DNA from: Rheum nobile
Taxonomy: Eukaryota; Streptophyta; Magnoliopsida; Caryophyllales; Polygonaceae
Direction: 5' to 3'
NCBI GenBank assembly: GCA_027886185.1
Contig: WOAB01000053.1
Location: 248,001-312,000, forward strand
Length of the DNA: 64,000 nt
Positions within the stretch are counted from its first letter, which is position 1. The number at the start of each line of letters is the position of its first letter. Made by a program: the position numbers and the translations under genes. Of the stretch, positions 1-10,226 are shown in pieces. The notes under the pieces are model-generated. The model searched no databases. It saw nothing but the letters and a program-made list of their open reading frames with translations, and was not told the DNA's origin.

Positions 1-133
1 TACCTCATCTGGAAACAAAGCGTTTAGAGTCTTTAGACCTTCTGTTCCATGTGACATATCTTTAAATCTTGAAACACTTAGTCACCATATTAGTTGAATA
101 TTTGTTGCCATCAAAACCTAAGGAATTCAACAA
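1..133. other. Left flank, no gene seen
   Basis: I see no convincing coding region here. The last 13 bases (121-133, AGGAATTCAACAA) are the left copy of the target-site duplication of the retroposon that follows; the right copy is at 1605-1617. Confidence 0.6.
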
Positions 134-177
134 TTTTTTTTCTTTTTCTTTTTTTGATAAGGTAAGAATTCGAGTAA

Positions 178-241
178 CCGACATAAAATGTCGGACAGCT
201 CGAGAGGCCGAAAAATCGGTCGGCAACTGGAAAAACCAGTT
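178..241 (-). other. Three adjacent stem-loops in LINE-like 3' tail
   Basis: Three perfect short inverted repeats lie in a row: CCGACATAAAATGTCGG (178-194), CCGAAAAATCGG (208-219) and AACTGGAAAAACCAGTT (225-241). On the minus strand they sit immediately upstream of the poly(A). In LINEs such 3' hairpins are recognised by the element's reverse transcriptase, so this is a likely recognition tail. Confidence 0.6.
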
Positions 242-891
242 AAGAACAACACAGACAAGCAAATGAAAATACAACAGAGCAAAAGCGAGCTACGCGACTA
301 GGGAGAGAAGTGAGTCCAGCACAAACGAACAGTGCCACCAGACGACGGGTCAAACAGGAAAAAATCCTAGGAAGTATTGACTGGACAACCATGACGTTGC
401 CCCCACCTAAATGAGGGATCTTCAGGAGTCTCGATCACCATGACGTTGCCTTCGGGATCTTCAGGAGCCTCAACACAACCACGACCACAACTGGAACAAC
501 TCGATCTCCACCCTAAATCAGCCCAACAGAAGCAACGAAGTACACCACACAAGCTTGCACACAGAACGAAAAAATAATAATAATAATAATTAAAAAAAAA
601 CATGGCTACAACAGAAATGTTTGAGCGGCGCCTCGGAAGGGGGTCCGGCGTCGGTGGGGGCTCGGTCGGAGCAGGGGCTTAGTGCGGAGCGTGGGCTCGG
701 TCGGAGCGGGAGGTTATGGTTCAGACCATGGCGGGGCGTCTCGTTGTAGGAGGCGTGGGGGTGCACGGCGGAGTCCGTCAGGGACTTTATCATCCTGCCG
801 CCGGAGGGTTTGGGAGCAGCGATGATGCTGTCTGGGCCTCCTCGGATTCGAGGGTTAAGGGTTAGAGTTTAGATGAGAAATCATTTCAATT

Positions 892-1233
892 TCAAAAACC
901 AGGTTCACGGCGGCCTCTATTTGGATAGACGAAGTTGGTTCGGTCCTTGAGGTCGTGCAAGGCACGGGCGGCGCAGTCGTAGGCGGCTTCATCGGCGGCG
1001 GCGAAGGTGCCCAGCCAACAACGCTCCTTAGAGAGCGGGCCGCGTATCTCGACGGCGTAGCGGCCCCAGGGGCAGTGCCGGACTTCCCGGTAGCGCATGG
1101 CGGCGGCGGCCCTGGTGGCGTTGTCTTTGAGAGGGCGCTTGGCGGCGACGGGCTTCCTGGTGAGGTGGTCCGGTGGTTCGGTTTGGGGTTGGGTGTGGGC
1201 GACGCCGTCGAGACGCGTTGGGGCTTCTTCCAT
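892..1233 (-). pseudogene. AP2/ERF-domain protein, LEP/ERF086-like, degenerate
   Basis: A 113-residue frame starts at an ATG at 1233. Residues about 48-105 form an AP2/ERF DNA-binding domain with PWGRYAVEIR, KERCWLGTF and TNFVYP motifs. These resemble group VIII LEP/PUCHI/DORNROSCHEN-type ERFs, which bind GCC-box DNA as transcription factors. Two defects are visible: the usual YRGVR reads YREVR, and two residues are missing in the helix (EAAYDCAARAL where the family has EAAxAYD...). The protein stops soon after the domain, without the family's longer C-terminus, and a stop-free frame (855-1568) overlaps it. It lies wholly inside a retroposed segment, so its promoter is unlikely to be the original one. 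Probably a retro-pseudogene; a short functional AP2 peptide cannot be excluded. Confidence 0.6.
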
Positions 1234-1427
1234 GAATTTGATCTGAGTGTTGGTTTTGGGAATTTGGTTTGTGATGCAGAGTTTGGTTTTGGTCTGTAAC
1301 TCTGTTTTGTGATTCTGGATCTATTGTAAATTCTTTGGAACAACTCAATGGAGAAATTTGGATCTAGTTTGAGAGGCGGGATTGGGAGGCGGAGGCATGT
1401 TTCAGGAGCGTCGGCGGTGGGGGCTCG

Positions 1428-1560
1428 GTGCAGAGCGGGGGGTCGGCCGGAGCGGCGGGGGTAAGGGCTCGATCGGAGCGGCGGAGGGTAAGGGACTTGA
1501 TCGGAGCGGCGGGGATAAGGCCTCGGTCGGAGCGGCAGGGTAAGGGCTCTCTCCGGCTCT
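1428..1560. repeat. GC-rich minisatellite (TCGGAGCGGCGG words)
   Basis: About five imperfect copies of a unit of roughly 28 bases with core CGGTCGGAGCGGCGGGG lie in tandem. Related words recur at 645-710 inside the same retroposon. It is strikingly GC-rich compared with the flanks. Confidence 0.7.
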
Positions 1561-1604
1561 CCAGCCAAAAGCTAAGGCCGGCTGCTCAGTATCACCCATA
1601 TCTT

Positions 1605-1861
1605 AGGAATTCAACAAATTTGAATACAAACTCAATGTTTTAGTGTGCGCTTGAATTTTTCTATAAGTTTTTTTACATGAAAATATGTTAATTTTATGGT
1701 TGCGGTTTGATAAGACATGCTAAATAAGATAAGGAGTGATACTATATGGTAACTTATAATGTGGTAGTATGTCGATACAATTTAATTTATAAAAACTACC
1801 AGGTTCTGTTACCAAACACACCTTAATCTTTGGCCATTAGAAACAGGGGAGCACACTTTTC
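1605..1861. other. Right target-site duplication and AT-rich spacer
   Basis: Bases 1605-1617 repeat AGGAATTCAACAA. The rest is AT-rich with no supported gene. Confidence 0.6.
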
Positions 1862-2134
1862 TTATTTTATAGGTGTTTTGATATCAATAATTTTTTTTAT
1901 TTTTTTTATAAAACAGTTTTGAGGATAGGTGGAGGGGGGAGGGAGAGTACCGAGAAACCGAGCATTGCTGCTGATGAAGGAGTCATCCGAGAGAGGGGTC
2001 GGCGACTCAGATTCAGAGGGGGTAGGGGAGCTCGGAGGGGAAGAGAGGCGGGGAGGAATGATATGAGAAAGCTTGATGGATTTGAGGGGCTTGCTTGAGT
2101 TCTTATTCTTGGGTTTGTGTTTCTGCTTACCCAT
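1862..2134 (-). CDS. Hypothetical basic/Ser-Pro-rich peptide (weak)
   Basis: An open frame from an ATG at 2134 encodes about 90 residues. It has a Lys/Asn-rich start (MGKQKHKPKNKNSS), then a Ser/Pro-rich middle and a SDDSFISSNARFLGTLPPP stretch. I recognise no domain. It may be a first exon of an unknown or captured gene, or chance. The frame runs on into a low-complexity T-rich stretch. GC content falls sharply at about 2270, where an AT-rich spacer begins. Confidence 0.25.
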   Translation of the reverse strand: MGKQKHKPKNKNSSKPLKSIKLSHIIPPRLSSPPSSPTPSESESPTPLSDDSFISSNARFLGTLPPPSTYPQNCFIKKIKKIIDIKTPIK

Positions 2135-2739
2135 CGCTCGACCTGAGGCCGACGGAGCGGTCGGACAGCAGGGGGAGCAAGGCGGAAGGAGGCGGGAAAC
2201 TCGGGTGTAGTTGGGGGAGGGCGACTGTACGGAGAGCATTCTCATGGGGAGCACCTATCACTTATAAAAAATTTCATATAAGGATATTACTTGTATAGTA
2301 CTTTTTAAATTTAATTAAATATATAAATTTAGTTCTAATAGATATGATTTAGTTATAAACAGATTTAATTAATAACTTAAATATATTTATATATAAATTT
2401 TATAAACGATTGGATGACATGGCAAATAATAATCGGATGAAGACGAGAGGATGTGACGGATAATGATTGGATGAATTATGATACCTAAGCGAATTAAACG
2501 TGAAGTCGACATGTAAGATTTATGTCTCTCCTTTAGTATAATAATAACTAGTGTAACACCCGTGTCATACACGGATTAATACAACCTATGAGTTAGTAAA
2601 TAAGTTAGTTGTTGTATAATTTAATTGAATCGAAAAATGAGTTTTCCGATATGTTATTTTGAATAAACTCACGAACAACAATAATAATAAATAAGAAATT
2701 CGAACAAACTCGACAACATAATTTTGTTCAACCGAAAAC

Positions 2740-2851
2740 TTCATTAAACAATGTAAAGTTGTACATACAAGATAAAAATATTATTAGGGAAGCAGTCCCG
2801 CGTCCAGAGAGTTCATTAAACAATGTAAACTTGTACATACAAGATAAAAAG
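2740..2851. repeat. Short direct repeat pair
   Basis: A unit of about 40 bases beginning TTCATTAAACAATGTAAA occurs at 2740 and again at 2812. The two are separated by a GC-rich linker containing GCAGTCCCGCGTCC. Confidence 0.65.
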
Positions 2852-3052
2852 CTTATCCACAAAATTTACTGAAGTCATCCTTCCAGCATGATAGAATTGA
2901 CAATTATTACATCACACGCTATAGCTATGGATAAAAGCATAATCATGAGCTTAAGTAACCATCATGCTTAAATGATTCATATTGTTCAATAAGCATATTA
3001 GCAATATCAATACTAACTGCCATGGCACCATAACTTACCACTCGTGTAGCCT

Positions 3053-3121
3053 CTCATCCTCAAGAACACGCCTTTGCCACTTCCGAATATCTTGTAATGT
3101 GTTGAAAGATACATAAAATAT
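3053..3121 (-). pseudogene. Exon-like fragment inside candidate Helitron, unidentified
   Basis: On the minus strand there is a short open stretch with FNTLQDIRKWQRRVLEDE and RLHEW, followed directly by a consensus donor (GTAAGT). The charged composition and donor suggest a captured exon end. I do not recognise the parent gene and see no clear acceptor upstream. Confidence 0.3.
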
Positions 3122-3633
3122 TTACAGGGTGTTTCTCAAGATTGCAAGTTATCTCAAGAAGAGGAATCAAGTAGATGTGTTTTTGTTATCTTATTTTTTT
3201 TATCTAGAAAACTCATGTATTTAAATTCACGAGATTTTAAATTACTTCGTTATACAAGAAATACACTTACATACAAGGTGTAAGTAAGATTTTCTTTTGC
3301 TATTATTTTAATTCCCAAATCACCTAATTACCTTCTCTCAAAATCAATTTTCTTCTGCCATTATATTTATAGGGTTATAGTATTAATTTTATATAAATTC
3401 CTACAAACTTTCCACCCAACCAAACAAAATATAATTTTCAATATCATATGATTAAAATGTTAACCAAACATAATTTCTTAATTCCTAGAAATTATAAATT
3501 TCATAAACTTATTTCATGAGAAGTAAAATCCAGAAAATTGCACTTCCTCTCTTCAACCAAACGAGCAGAGCTACTCTTTCAAATGTGCCAAAATACTTCG
3601 TAAAGCGCCTATATATTATAGAACATTAATAGA

Positions 3634-4251
3634 TAAGAATTCATAGGATACCTCTACAGAAAATGAACTATGAGAAGTGAGAACAGAATGAAATAATAAT
3701 ATTTTTTATAGTTATCAAAGAAGTGGATATCACAAAACTGCAGGATCTCCAACATGCCTAAGATCATCTCTTTGACAGGCTAAGCAAATCACGAGAGCAA
3801 CACAAAGACTAAATGGGCTTTAATGTCGGCCCATTAACAAACATGACGTCAAAACATTAATCAACTCCTTGTGTATATGATCTGGTCTCACAAAAATACT
3901 TGTAGAAAACAACAGAGAAATACATGCACTTAACCAAAACTAATGATAGAAAATAAAACCCTCAACCAAGATAATTATGTTCCTAAAAAGGGGCTCAAGT
4001 AAAGCTTTTTTAATAAAAAAACTTTGGTTTCAAGCCTTTTATTGATCTACTGTAATAAGGAAAACATCACTCTTATGAGGTCAGTTCCTTGCGATTTGGG
4101 ATTCAGATGAATAAAAGAACCAACACATGAAACAACACTAGCAGCTAAAGGACAGCAAACCCAGTTTCAAGCCTTTTATTGATCTACTACAATAATGTAA
4201 AAAACAGCTTCCGCTTCCATTTCAATGGATAAATAGCATTCAACCCCCTTT
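3634..4251. other. AT-rich spacer, no gene
   Basis: No coding signal is seen. A 24-base word starting TTTCAAGCC is repeated at about 4028 and 4165. The last five bases (4247-4251, CCTTT) are the target duplication of the copia element. Confidence 0.55.
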
Positions 4252-4453
4252 TGTTAGACTCAGCTTCCACGCCAGCTGCCACATGGCAACCAGGATAGCA
4301 GATTCACTGCATCTTGTTGAGTTTGTTAGGCAACAAGTTAGAAGATATTTTACATTCCTTCTGTATAAATATGCTTAAGTTGTAACAAATTCACAATCAA
4401 TGAAATTCAACACAAACTTCCATGTTCTTCTCTGTCTTCCTTTCCTGATAACA
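4252..4453 (+). repeat. 5' LTR of copia element
   Basis: 202 bp, TG...CA ends. A TATA-like TATAAATATG at about 4361 is the likely U3 promoter. Identical length to the 3' LTR at 8929-9130. Confidence 0.93.
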
Positions 4454-4470
4454 TGATATCAGATTAGGTT
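4454..4470 (+). promoter_or_regulatory. Primer-binding site of copia element
   Basis: TGATATCAGATT directly follows the 5' LTR. It matches the usual initiator-Met tRNA complement TGGTATCAGAGC with three changes, two of them G-to-A or C-to-T type. Confidence 0.7.
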
Positions 4471-4503
4471 TTTTTTCGATCCTTCCAAAGCTTAACAACT
4501 TCC

Positions 4504-5550
4504 ATGACTGCTTAAGATGATCCGGCTTTGACACCTACCGATACTGCCACTACCGATACAACTTCTTTTCCTTTCTCAAATCCTTTGTCTCTTCACCACT
4601 CAGATCATCCCAATTATGTTCTTTCCACCAGTCTTCTCAACAGTAACAATTACCACCATTGGCGTCGATCGGTTGAAGTTTCGCTCTTGTCCAAGAATAA
4701 ACTCGGTTTTGTGACCGGTGCTTGCGTTCGTCCTCACAATGATGATTTTCTTGCTGAGCAATGGGATCGCTGCAATGGCATGGTAATTTATTGGCGCTTA
4801 CACTCCGTCGATCGTGATATTGCAGAAAGTATCATCTATTGTAGCACAGCAGCACAAATTTGGAGTCAGCTTCAGGCTCGATATTCTCAATCCAGTCAAG
4901 CACGGATCTATCAGCTTCAACGCGATCTTGCTTCAATTTCGCAAGGCAATCTCTCCATTTCTGGTTATTTCACCAAGCTTAAGAAATTGTGGGATGAATA
5001 TTTGTTGATGATTGAGATTCCTTCTTGTCCTTGTGGTATGATTGATTGTCGATGTAGTTCTTCTATGGTCAGTTTGCTTCACAATCAACAAATTATGCAG
5101 TTCTTGATGGGACTTAATGACGGCTACAATGTTGTCCGTGGCAATATCCTCATGATGCGTCCTTTTCCATCTCTTGATGAAGTATTTCAGATTCTTCTCT
5201 AGGATGAAAAGCAACGTGAGCTTTGTAATTCCTCTGTTGTTCCTCCAGAGTCATATGCGTTTGCTGCAAATCGATTTTATTCAGGAGGTTGTGGCAGAGG
5301 TCATGCTCATGGTGGACGCAATTCTGGTGCTTCTGGTGGCCGTGGCAAACCTACTTATTTTTGCGATCATTGCAAAATTCCTGGTCATTCTGTGGACCGA
5401 TGCTTCAAGATCCATGGTTTCCCTCCAGGATTTGGTCAGAATCGCAAGACTCCTTCATCCAATGCTAAACACTTTACTGATGAAGAGTATGTCAAGCTCA
5501 AAGCTATGCTCAGTCATCATTCTGGTTCTACAGAATCGACAGGTATAGCT
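4504..5550 (+). pseudogene. copia Gag (nucleocapsid), broken
   Basis: Gag packages the element RNA. The frame begins at an ATG at 4504 but meets a TAA at 4513, then runs open to a TAG at 5200 and continues in the same frame. The middle matches the plant copia Gag (UBN2-type) with HHWRRSVEVSL near the start. A perfect CX2CX4HX4C zinc knuckle, CDHCKIPGHSVDRC, lies at about 5360-5401. Both stops look like single C-to-T changes. An open reading frame restarts downstream at 4528 only with a non-ATG codon. Confidence 0.85.
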
Positions 5551-7244
5551 CAAGCATTAATGACAGGTATGGCTTTCTGTTTCAATGCTCATAGTACTCA
5601 CCTACATTGGATCTTAGATAGCGGAGCCACTGATCATATTACTCCTGATCTTTCTCTTTTTACATCCTATACACTTGTTTCTTCTCCGACTTATATCACT
5701 ATACCCGATGGTTCTAAGTTTCCTATTCTGCACACCGGCTCCATTATTCTTTCTTCTTCCATCACCTTGTCCAATGTTCTACATATTCCTTCTTTCAAAT
5801 ATAATTTGTTGTCCATTCATAAGGTTGCTTGTGATCTTAACACCAATGTTTATTTTACACCTGATATTTGCTTTCTTCAGGGCCCTTCACTGAAGGTACC
5901 TTTGGTGCTTGGTAAGAGTTCAAAAGGTTTATACATACTACACGTACATGATCTCAAGGATGCAGATGGATTGTCTTTGGATTCTAGCATTGATTTGTCA
6001 TTTTCTTCTTCTGCCATTTCCAATTCTGTTTCTAATACTAGTCATGTTGTTGTTACACTTCCAAATGTAACCAATTTGACTTCTAATAAAAAGATTTCTT
6101 TATCTGTTTCTGATTCTCTGTTGTGGCACTGTCGACTGGGTCATTTACCTTTTGACCAACTGTGTCATGTGACTTCTGCTACACCTGTTGCTTCCAAGAA
6201 CCTCAATGTCATCTGTCAAATTTGTCCTCAAGCCAAACAATGCCGAAATGTTTTCCAATCCAGTACCACTACTTCCCATTCACCCTTTAACCTTATACAC
6301 ATCGATACATGGGGTCCCTATAAACATTCTACTCACAATGGTTTTAAATATTTTTTAACCATTGTTGACAATTATTCTCGCCTTACCTGGACTCATCTCT
6401 TGTCCACCAAGAGTAATGCCTTCCCTGTTTTAAAAGCTTTTATTTCCTATGTCTCTACACATTTCATACCAAAATTAAAGCCATTCACTCAGATAATGCT
6501 CCTGAGTTCTCTGGCTCTCAAGCCTTAGCCTTCTATTCAGAATAAGGTATTCTACACCAATCCAGTTGTGTCCACACTCCCCAACAAAATGGAGTTGTGG
6601 AACGTAAACATAAGCATTTGCTAGAAACCTCTCGAGCATTATTTTTTCAATCCAAATTACCTATATCCTTTTGGGGGGAGTGTCTTTTGACTGCTACTTA
6701 CCTTATCAATCGTTTTCCCTTACCTTCCTTACATCATAAATCTCCATTTGAACTATTTTTTCAGACACCTCCTACCTATTCCCATCTCCGTTGCTTTGGT
6801 TGTTTGTGTTTTGTTACTACACCAAAGCCTGGCCGATCCAAATTTGAACCTCGCGCTCATCCTTGTATCTTCATTGGTTATCTTTTTGGTAAGAAAGCCT
6901 ATAAACTTTTAGACCTCACCACTAACTCTATTATCATTTCTCGTGATGTTACTTTTCATGAGAAATGTTTTCCTTACCATTCCTTTACCCTACCTACTAC
7001 TATTCCCCTTCCTATTCCTGTACCTGACTTTCCCACCACCATATTCTATCCTCACACTCCACCTATCACATCTGTAGCAGATCACATTCCTATTCATGAC
7101 ACAGTTGACAGTACTACTTCTTCTATTTCATCCCCTTCTTCTTCTCCTTTACATACTGATATACATTCTTCCCATTCTCATGTTTCTTCTTTTACCACTT
7201 CTTCTTCTGTTCCTGCTTTAACTTCTGTTGCTTTACCTCGATGA
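5551..7244 (+). pseudogene. copia protease and integrase, broken
   Basis: The aspartic protease active site DSGATDH is at 5617-5637. The pre-integrase zinc finger (H-X4-H ... C-X2-C, WHCRLGH and ICQIC) is near 6124-6230, followed by the integrase core start HIDTWGPY at about 6299. A frameshift near 6475 and a TAG at 6526 break the core. The frame resumes at 6597 with the GVVERKH region and the GKAYK-like C-terminal part. A TGA at 7242 ends it within the low-complexity Ser/Thr/Pro linker. Known role: cleavage of the polyprotein and insertion of the cDNA. Confidence 0.88.
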
Positions 7245-8975
7245 TCTGCTAGAATTCATCACTCTTCTCTGCATCTCAAAGATTATGTTTGTTATGGTGT
7301 GTATAGTTCTGATGAAGCTCTTGCTCCTACCTCTTCTCCTTTCTTTTCTAGTCATTCCTTTGTTGCTTCTGTTCTCTCTTTTACTGAGCCAACCACTTTC
7401 AAACAAGCTTCTAAAGATCCTAGGTGGGTGATTGCTATGGACAAAGAAATTGAGGCTTTAAATGCTAATGATACTTGGGATCTTGTTGCCTTGCCAATTG
7501 GTAAGAAAGCCATTTCATGTAAGTGGGTATACAAAGTCAAGCTCAAGACTGATGGTTCTATAGAACGGTTCAAAGCCCGCTTGGTTGCTAAGGGCTTCAC
7601 TCAAAAGTTTGGGATTGATTATCATGAAACATTTTCACCTGTTGTGAAAATGTCCACTGTCAGATGTGTGTTAGCAATGGCAGCTTCTCATAATGGCCTC
7701 TTTATCAGCTTGACTTGAATAATGCATTTCTCCATGGTGATTTGCATGAAGAAGTGTACATGAAGGTTCCTGCTTCTTCTGGTTTTGTTTGCAAGCTCAG
7801 GAAATCTTTGTATGGCCTTAAACAGGCTTCAAGGCAGTGGTTTTCCAAACTCCATGAATCTCTCTTGTTTTTGGGCTTTCATCAGTCTAAGAATGATTAT
7901 TTTTTTATTTTTGAAGAAGAGTGCAACTGGTGTGGTGATTGTTGTTGTGTATGTGGATGATATTATGGTCACTGGTTCTGATTCGTCTTCAATTACTGTC
8001 CTTAAACACCATCTTGATGCTCAGTTCAGCATTAAAGATTTGGGATTGCTCCATTTTTTTCTTGGCTTTGAGATTGGGCGGCTAGGTACTGCTATCACCA
8101 TGACTCAATGCAAGTTTGCCACTGAACTTATTCATGACAGTGGTATTCTTCAATCTACTTTTGCCACTAAAGTTCCTCTCACTCATTTACCGTTGCACTG
8201 CAAATTGAACACTACTGATGGTGATCTGCTTTCTACTCCTGAGTTTTACAGAAGCATGGTGGGTAAGTTGAATTTTCTCACCAACACTCGGCCTGATCTC
8301 TCCTTTTCTGTTCAAACTTTGAGTCAGTTCATGCAATATCCTCGACAGTCTCACTATGATGCCTTAGTTCATCTCCTGCGTTATGTGCACAATTCTCTTG
8401 GTCAAGGCATCATCTTACATGGTCATACTAAGCTCACTCTCCAGGCCTTCTCTGACTCTGATTGGGCTGCCTATCCCACCACCAGACGTTCTGTCACTGG
8501 TTATTTGGTCACTCTTGGCGGCTCTCCTATTTCATGGAAAAGCAAGAAGCAATCTACTGTGTCAAGAAGTTCTGCAGAGGCTGAATATAGAGCTATGGCT
8601 CAAGCTTCTGCTGAAGTCACATGGCTTGTTCGTCTTCTTACTGAGTTAGGTGTGTCCAACTTGCAGCTTGTCACTCTCTTTTGTGACAACAATTCGGCTC
8701 TTCATATTGCCAAGAATCCTGTTTTTCACGAACGTACAAAGCATATTGATATAGACTGCCATTTCACCCGGGAGAAAGTGCTTGAAGGGCTTCTCCATCT
8801 TTCTCATTTGCCTACAACAGAGCAGCTTGCTGATATTCTTACCAAAGTTTTGCCTTCGCCGCAACATCACTACATTTTGTCCAAGCTGGGTCTGTTCAAT
8901 TCATCTCCATCACCAGCTTGCGGGGGTTTGTTAGACTCAGCTTCCACGTCAGCTGCCACATGGAAACCAGGATAG
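7245..8975 (+). pseudogene. copia reverse transcriptase-RNase H, broken
   Basis: The reverse transcriptase begins with the KWVYKVK and KARLVAKGF motifs (about 7520-7600). It is frameshifted near 7700 and again near 7905. The catalytic YVDD is present at 7950-7961. RNase H follows with SSAEAEYRAMA (about 8569) and CDNNSALHIAKN (about 8683), and the frame runs into the 3' LTR, as is common. All catalytic motifs survive in pieces but no single frame joins them. Confidence 0.9.
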
Positions 8976-9130
8976 CAGATTCACTGCATCTTGTTGAGTT
9001 TGTTAGGCAATCAGTTAGAAGATATTTTACATTCCTTCTGTATAAATATGCTTAAGTTGTAACACATTCACGATCAATGAAATTCAACACAAACTTCCCT
9101 GTTCTTCTCTGTCTTCCTTTCCTGATAACA
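8929..9130 (+). repeat. 3' LTR of copia element
   Basis: 202 bp, preceded by the purine-rich tract at 8920-8928 and followed by target duplication CCTTT (9131-9135). Confidence 0.93.
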
Positions 9131-9135
9131 CCTTT

Positions 9136-10226
9136 CATATTACTAATTTATACAGATGACCCTTAATATCCAAATTCTCACTTGGAAAACCTTTTAGAAG
9201 GATTTTGTCATAAATTGTCCAAATCTAAAACTATTATATATTGTTCACTTTTCTTCAATGAAAAAACTAAAACCTTCGAATCGCATAAGTCCTTCCAACT
9301 CTTCATTCAATCGCTCATTCGTTTCCGCAAATCCATTCCTGCATATAAAAAAAATGGTGAACCGTTCTACCTGGATTTCGTCAATTTTTTTTCTTCCTTT
9401 CCGCAATTTTCTTACATATTCCTGTAGAGCATCTCGATACGAGTCCGGGCATATAAATTCTCCCAAAATGGACATCGTTTGACCCCTCAAAAGGCCAAAA
9501 TACGATTTGTCTACCGCTGAAACCCTAGATTCCGCCGTTAAGCACAGATCCGAACCTTTTCACACAGATTTTCAGCATTTTCTGGTGTTTTGCTTGTTTT
9601 TTATTGTGTTTATTATAGATCCGCTTGCATATAGGCTTAGATAGTTTATTTGCGACTTTGTTTGCCTTGTTTGCGCCACAAATCTACATCTTCTCAATCC
9701 TTTCTCTTCAAACTTGAATCACTGATTTTTTTTAATTTCTGGCTGCTGTTCGTAAAAAAAAAAACAGAAATTCAGCAGCTGTTCGCTGAACCAAAAAAAA
9801 TAAAAAAAAATAATCTCAGACCACACAAGCCAAAATAAGGCAAGTGAGTCTTTTCGTAATGCAAGAAGGTTGAACCCGGTCTTGAATCCGGCACCTTCAC
9901 ATTACCGTCATCACAATGATTCATTTACCGTCTTCTCTATCTCTCACTGTCTGGGTTGCATATCTTGGTTGACTGTGTTGTGATTACTTCTGTGCTTATA
10001 TCCTTGCATATCTACTTTCGACATTTTCTTTGCTGAGCATTGCCTTGATTTTGTTATTGTTGTGTGAGTTGCCTTAAGCCTGCTCGTAACCGCCCACACG
10101 GCCAGCCAGATTAGTTCCCGAGTGATTGTTTGTTGAGTTCGGTTTTGCTTGCCTTTTTGTTGATTCTCTGTTGCTGTTGTTATTCGCTTTGATCCTGTGG
10201 TTTGCCCATTCTTGCTGTCAGGTACC
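9136..10226. other. Spacer and probable leader of the gypsy remnant
   Basis: Apart from the weak ORF at 9245-9475 no gene is seen. The stretch at 9840-10226 looks like the untranslated leader of the gypsy element that follows, but I could not find an LTR boundary or primer-binding site. Confidence 0.4.
9245..9475 (-). CDS. Hypothetical 76-aa protein or exon
   Basis: From an ATG at 9475 the minus strand encodes a charged, mixed-composition peptide (MSILGEFICPDSYRDALQE ... FSFFIEEK). It looks more protein-like than chance frames in this AT-rich region, with possible amphipathic helices rich in E, R and L. No family is recognised. It could be a captured exon. No promoter or splice sites were confirmed. 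Confidence 0.28.
   Translation of the reverse strand: MSILGEFICPDSYRDALQEYVRKLRKGRKKIDEIQVERFTIFFICRNGFAETNERLNEELEGLMRFEGFSFFIEEK

Larger units (their letters stand above)
134..1604 (-). mobile_element. Retroposon with poly(A) tail carrying an AP2/ERF-like sequence
   Basis: The segment is flanked by an exact 13-bp repeat (AGGAATTCAACAA at 121-133 and 1605-1617), which extends to 16 bp with one mismatch. On the minus strand it ends in an A-rich tail, seen on the plus strand as T runs at 134-155. Long target duplications and a 3' poly(A) are hallmarks of target-primed reverse transcription by LINE enzymes. Just before the tail are three short stem-loops, as in LINE 3' ends. The rest (about 600-1600) is GC-rich and holds an AP2/ERF-like frame plus a minisatellite. 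No LINE endonuclease or reverse transcriptase is present. It may be a SINE-like or chimeric retrocopy mobilised in trans, or a 5'-truncated LINE that gained the AP2 part. The insertion is well supported; its family is not. Confidence 0.7.
2548..3633 (-). mobile_element. Possible small non-autonomous Helitron
   Basis: On the minus strand, 2576-2547 reads a 6-bp stem-loop (CCGTGT ATG ACACGG), about eight bases, then CTAG followed by T. This is the classic Helitron 3' terminus. A candidate 5' terminus is at 3633, where the minus strand reads A then TCTATTAATGTTC. That would give a 1.09-kb element inserted between A and T without a target duplication, as the family requires. No Rep/helicase is encoded. 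The 3' end is well supported; the 5' end is only a guess. Confidence 0.45.
4252..9130 (+). mobile_element. Ty1/copia LTR retrotransposon, complete structure, decayed coding
   Basis: Both LTRs are 202 bp, begin TGTTAG and end AACA, and the element is bounded by an exact 5-bp target duplication (CCTTT at 4247-4251 and 9131-9135). A primer-binding site follows the 5' LTR and a purine-rich tract (GCGGGGGTT) precedes the 3' LTR. The domain order gag, protease, integrase, reverse transcriptase, RNase H is the Ty1/copia order. The LTRs differ at 7 of 202 positions by my alignment (about 3.5%). At a commonly used grass rate of 1.3e-8 that would be roughly 1.3 million years, with wide error. The polyprotein is broken by at least three in-frame stops and three frameshifts, so the copy cannot move by itself. 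Confidence 0.95.

Noticed and set aside
955..1299. Gly-rich plus-strand frame opposite the AP2 domain
   Set aside because: It is the complement of the AP2/ERF coding strand; composition is a by-product of GC-rich codons.
5174..5548. 124-codon frame overlapping copia gag
   Set aside because: Shadow frame of gag, which shows the zinc knuckle in its own frame.
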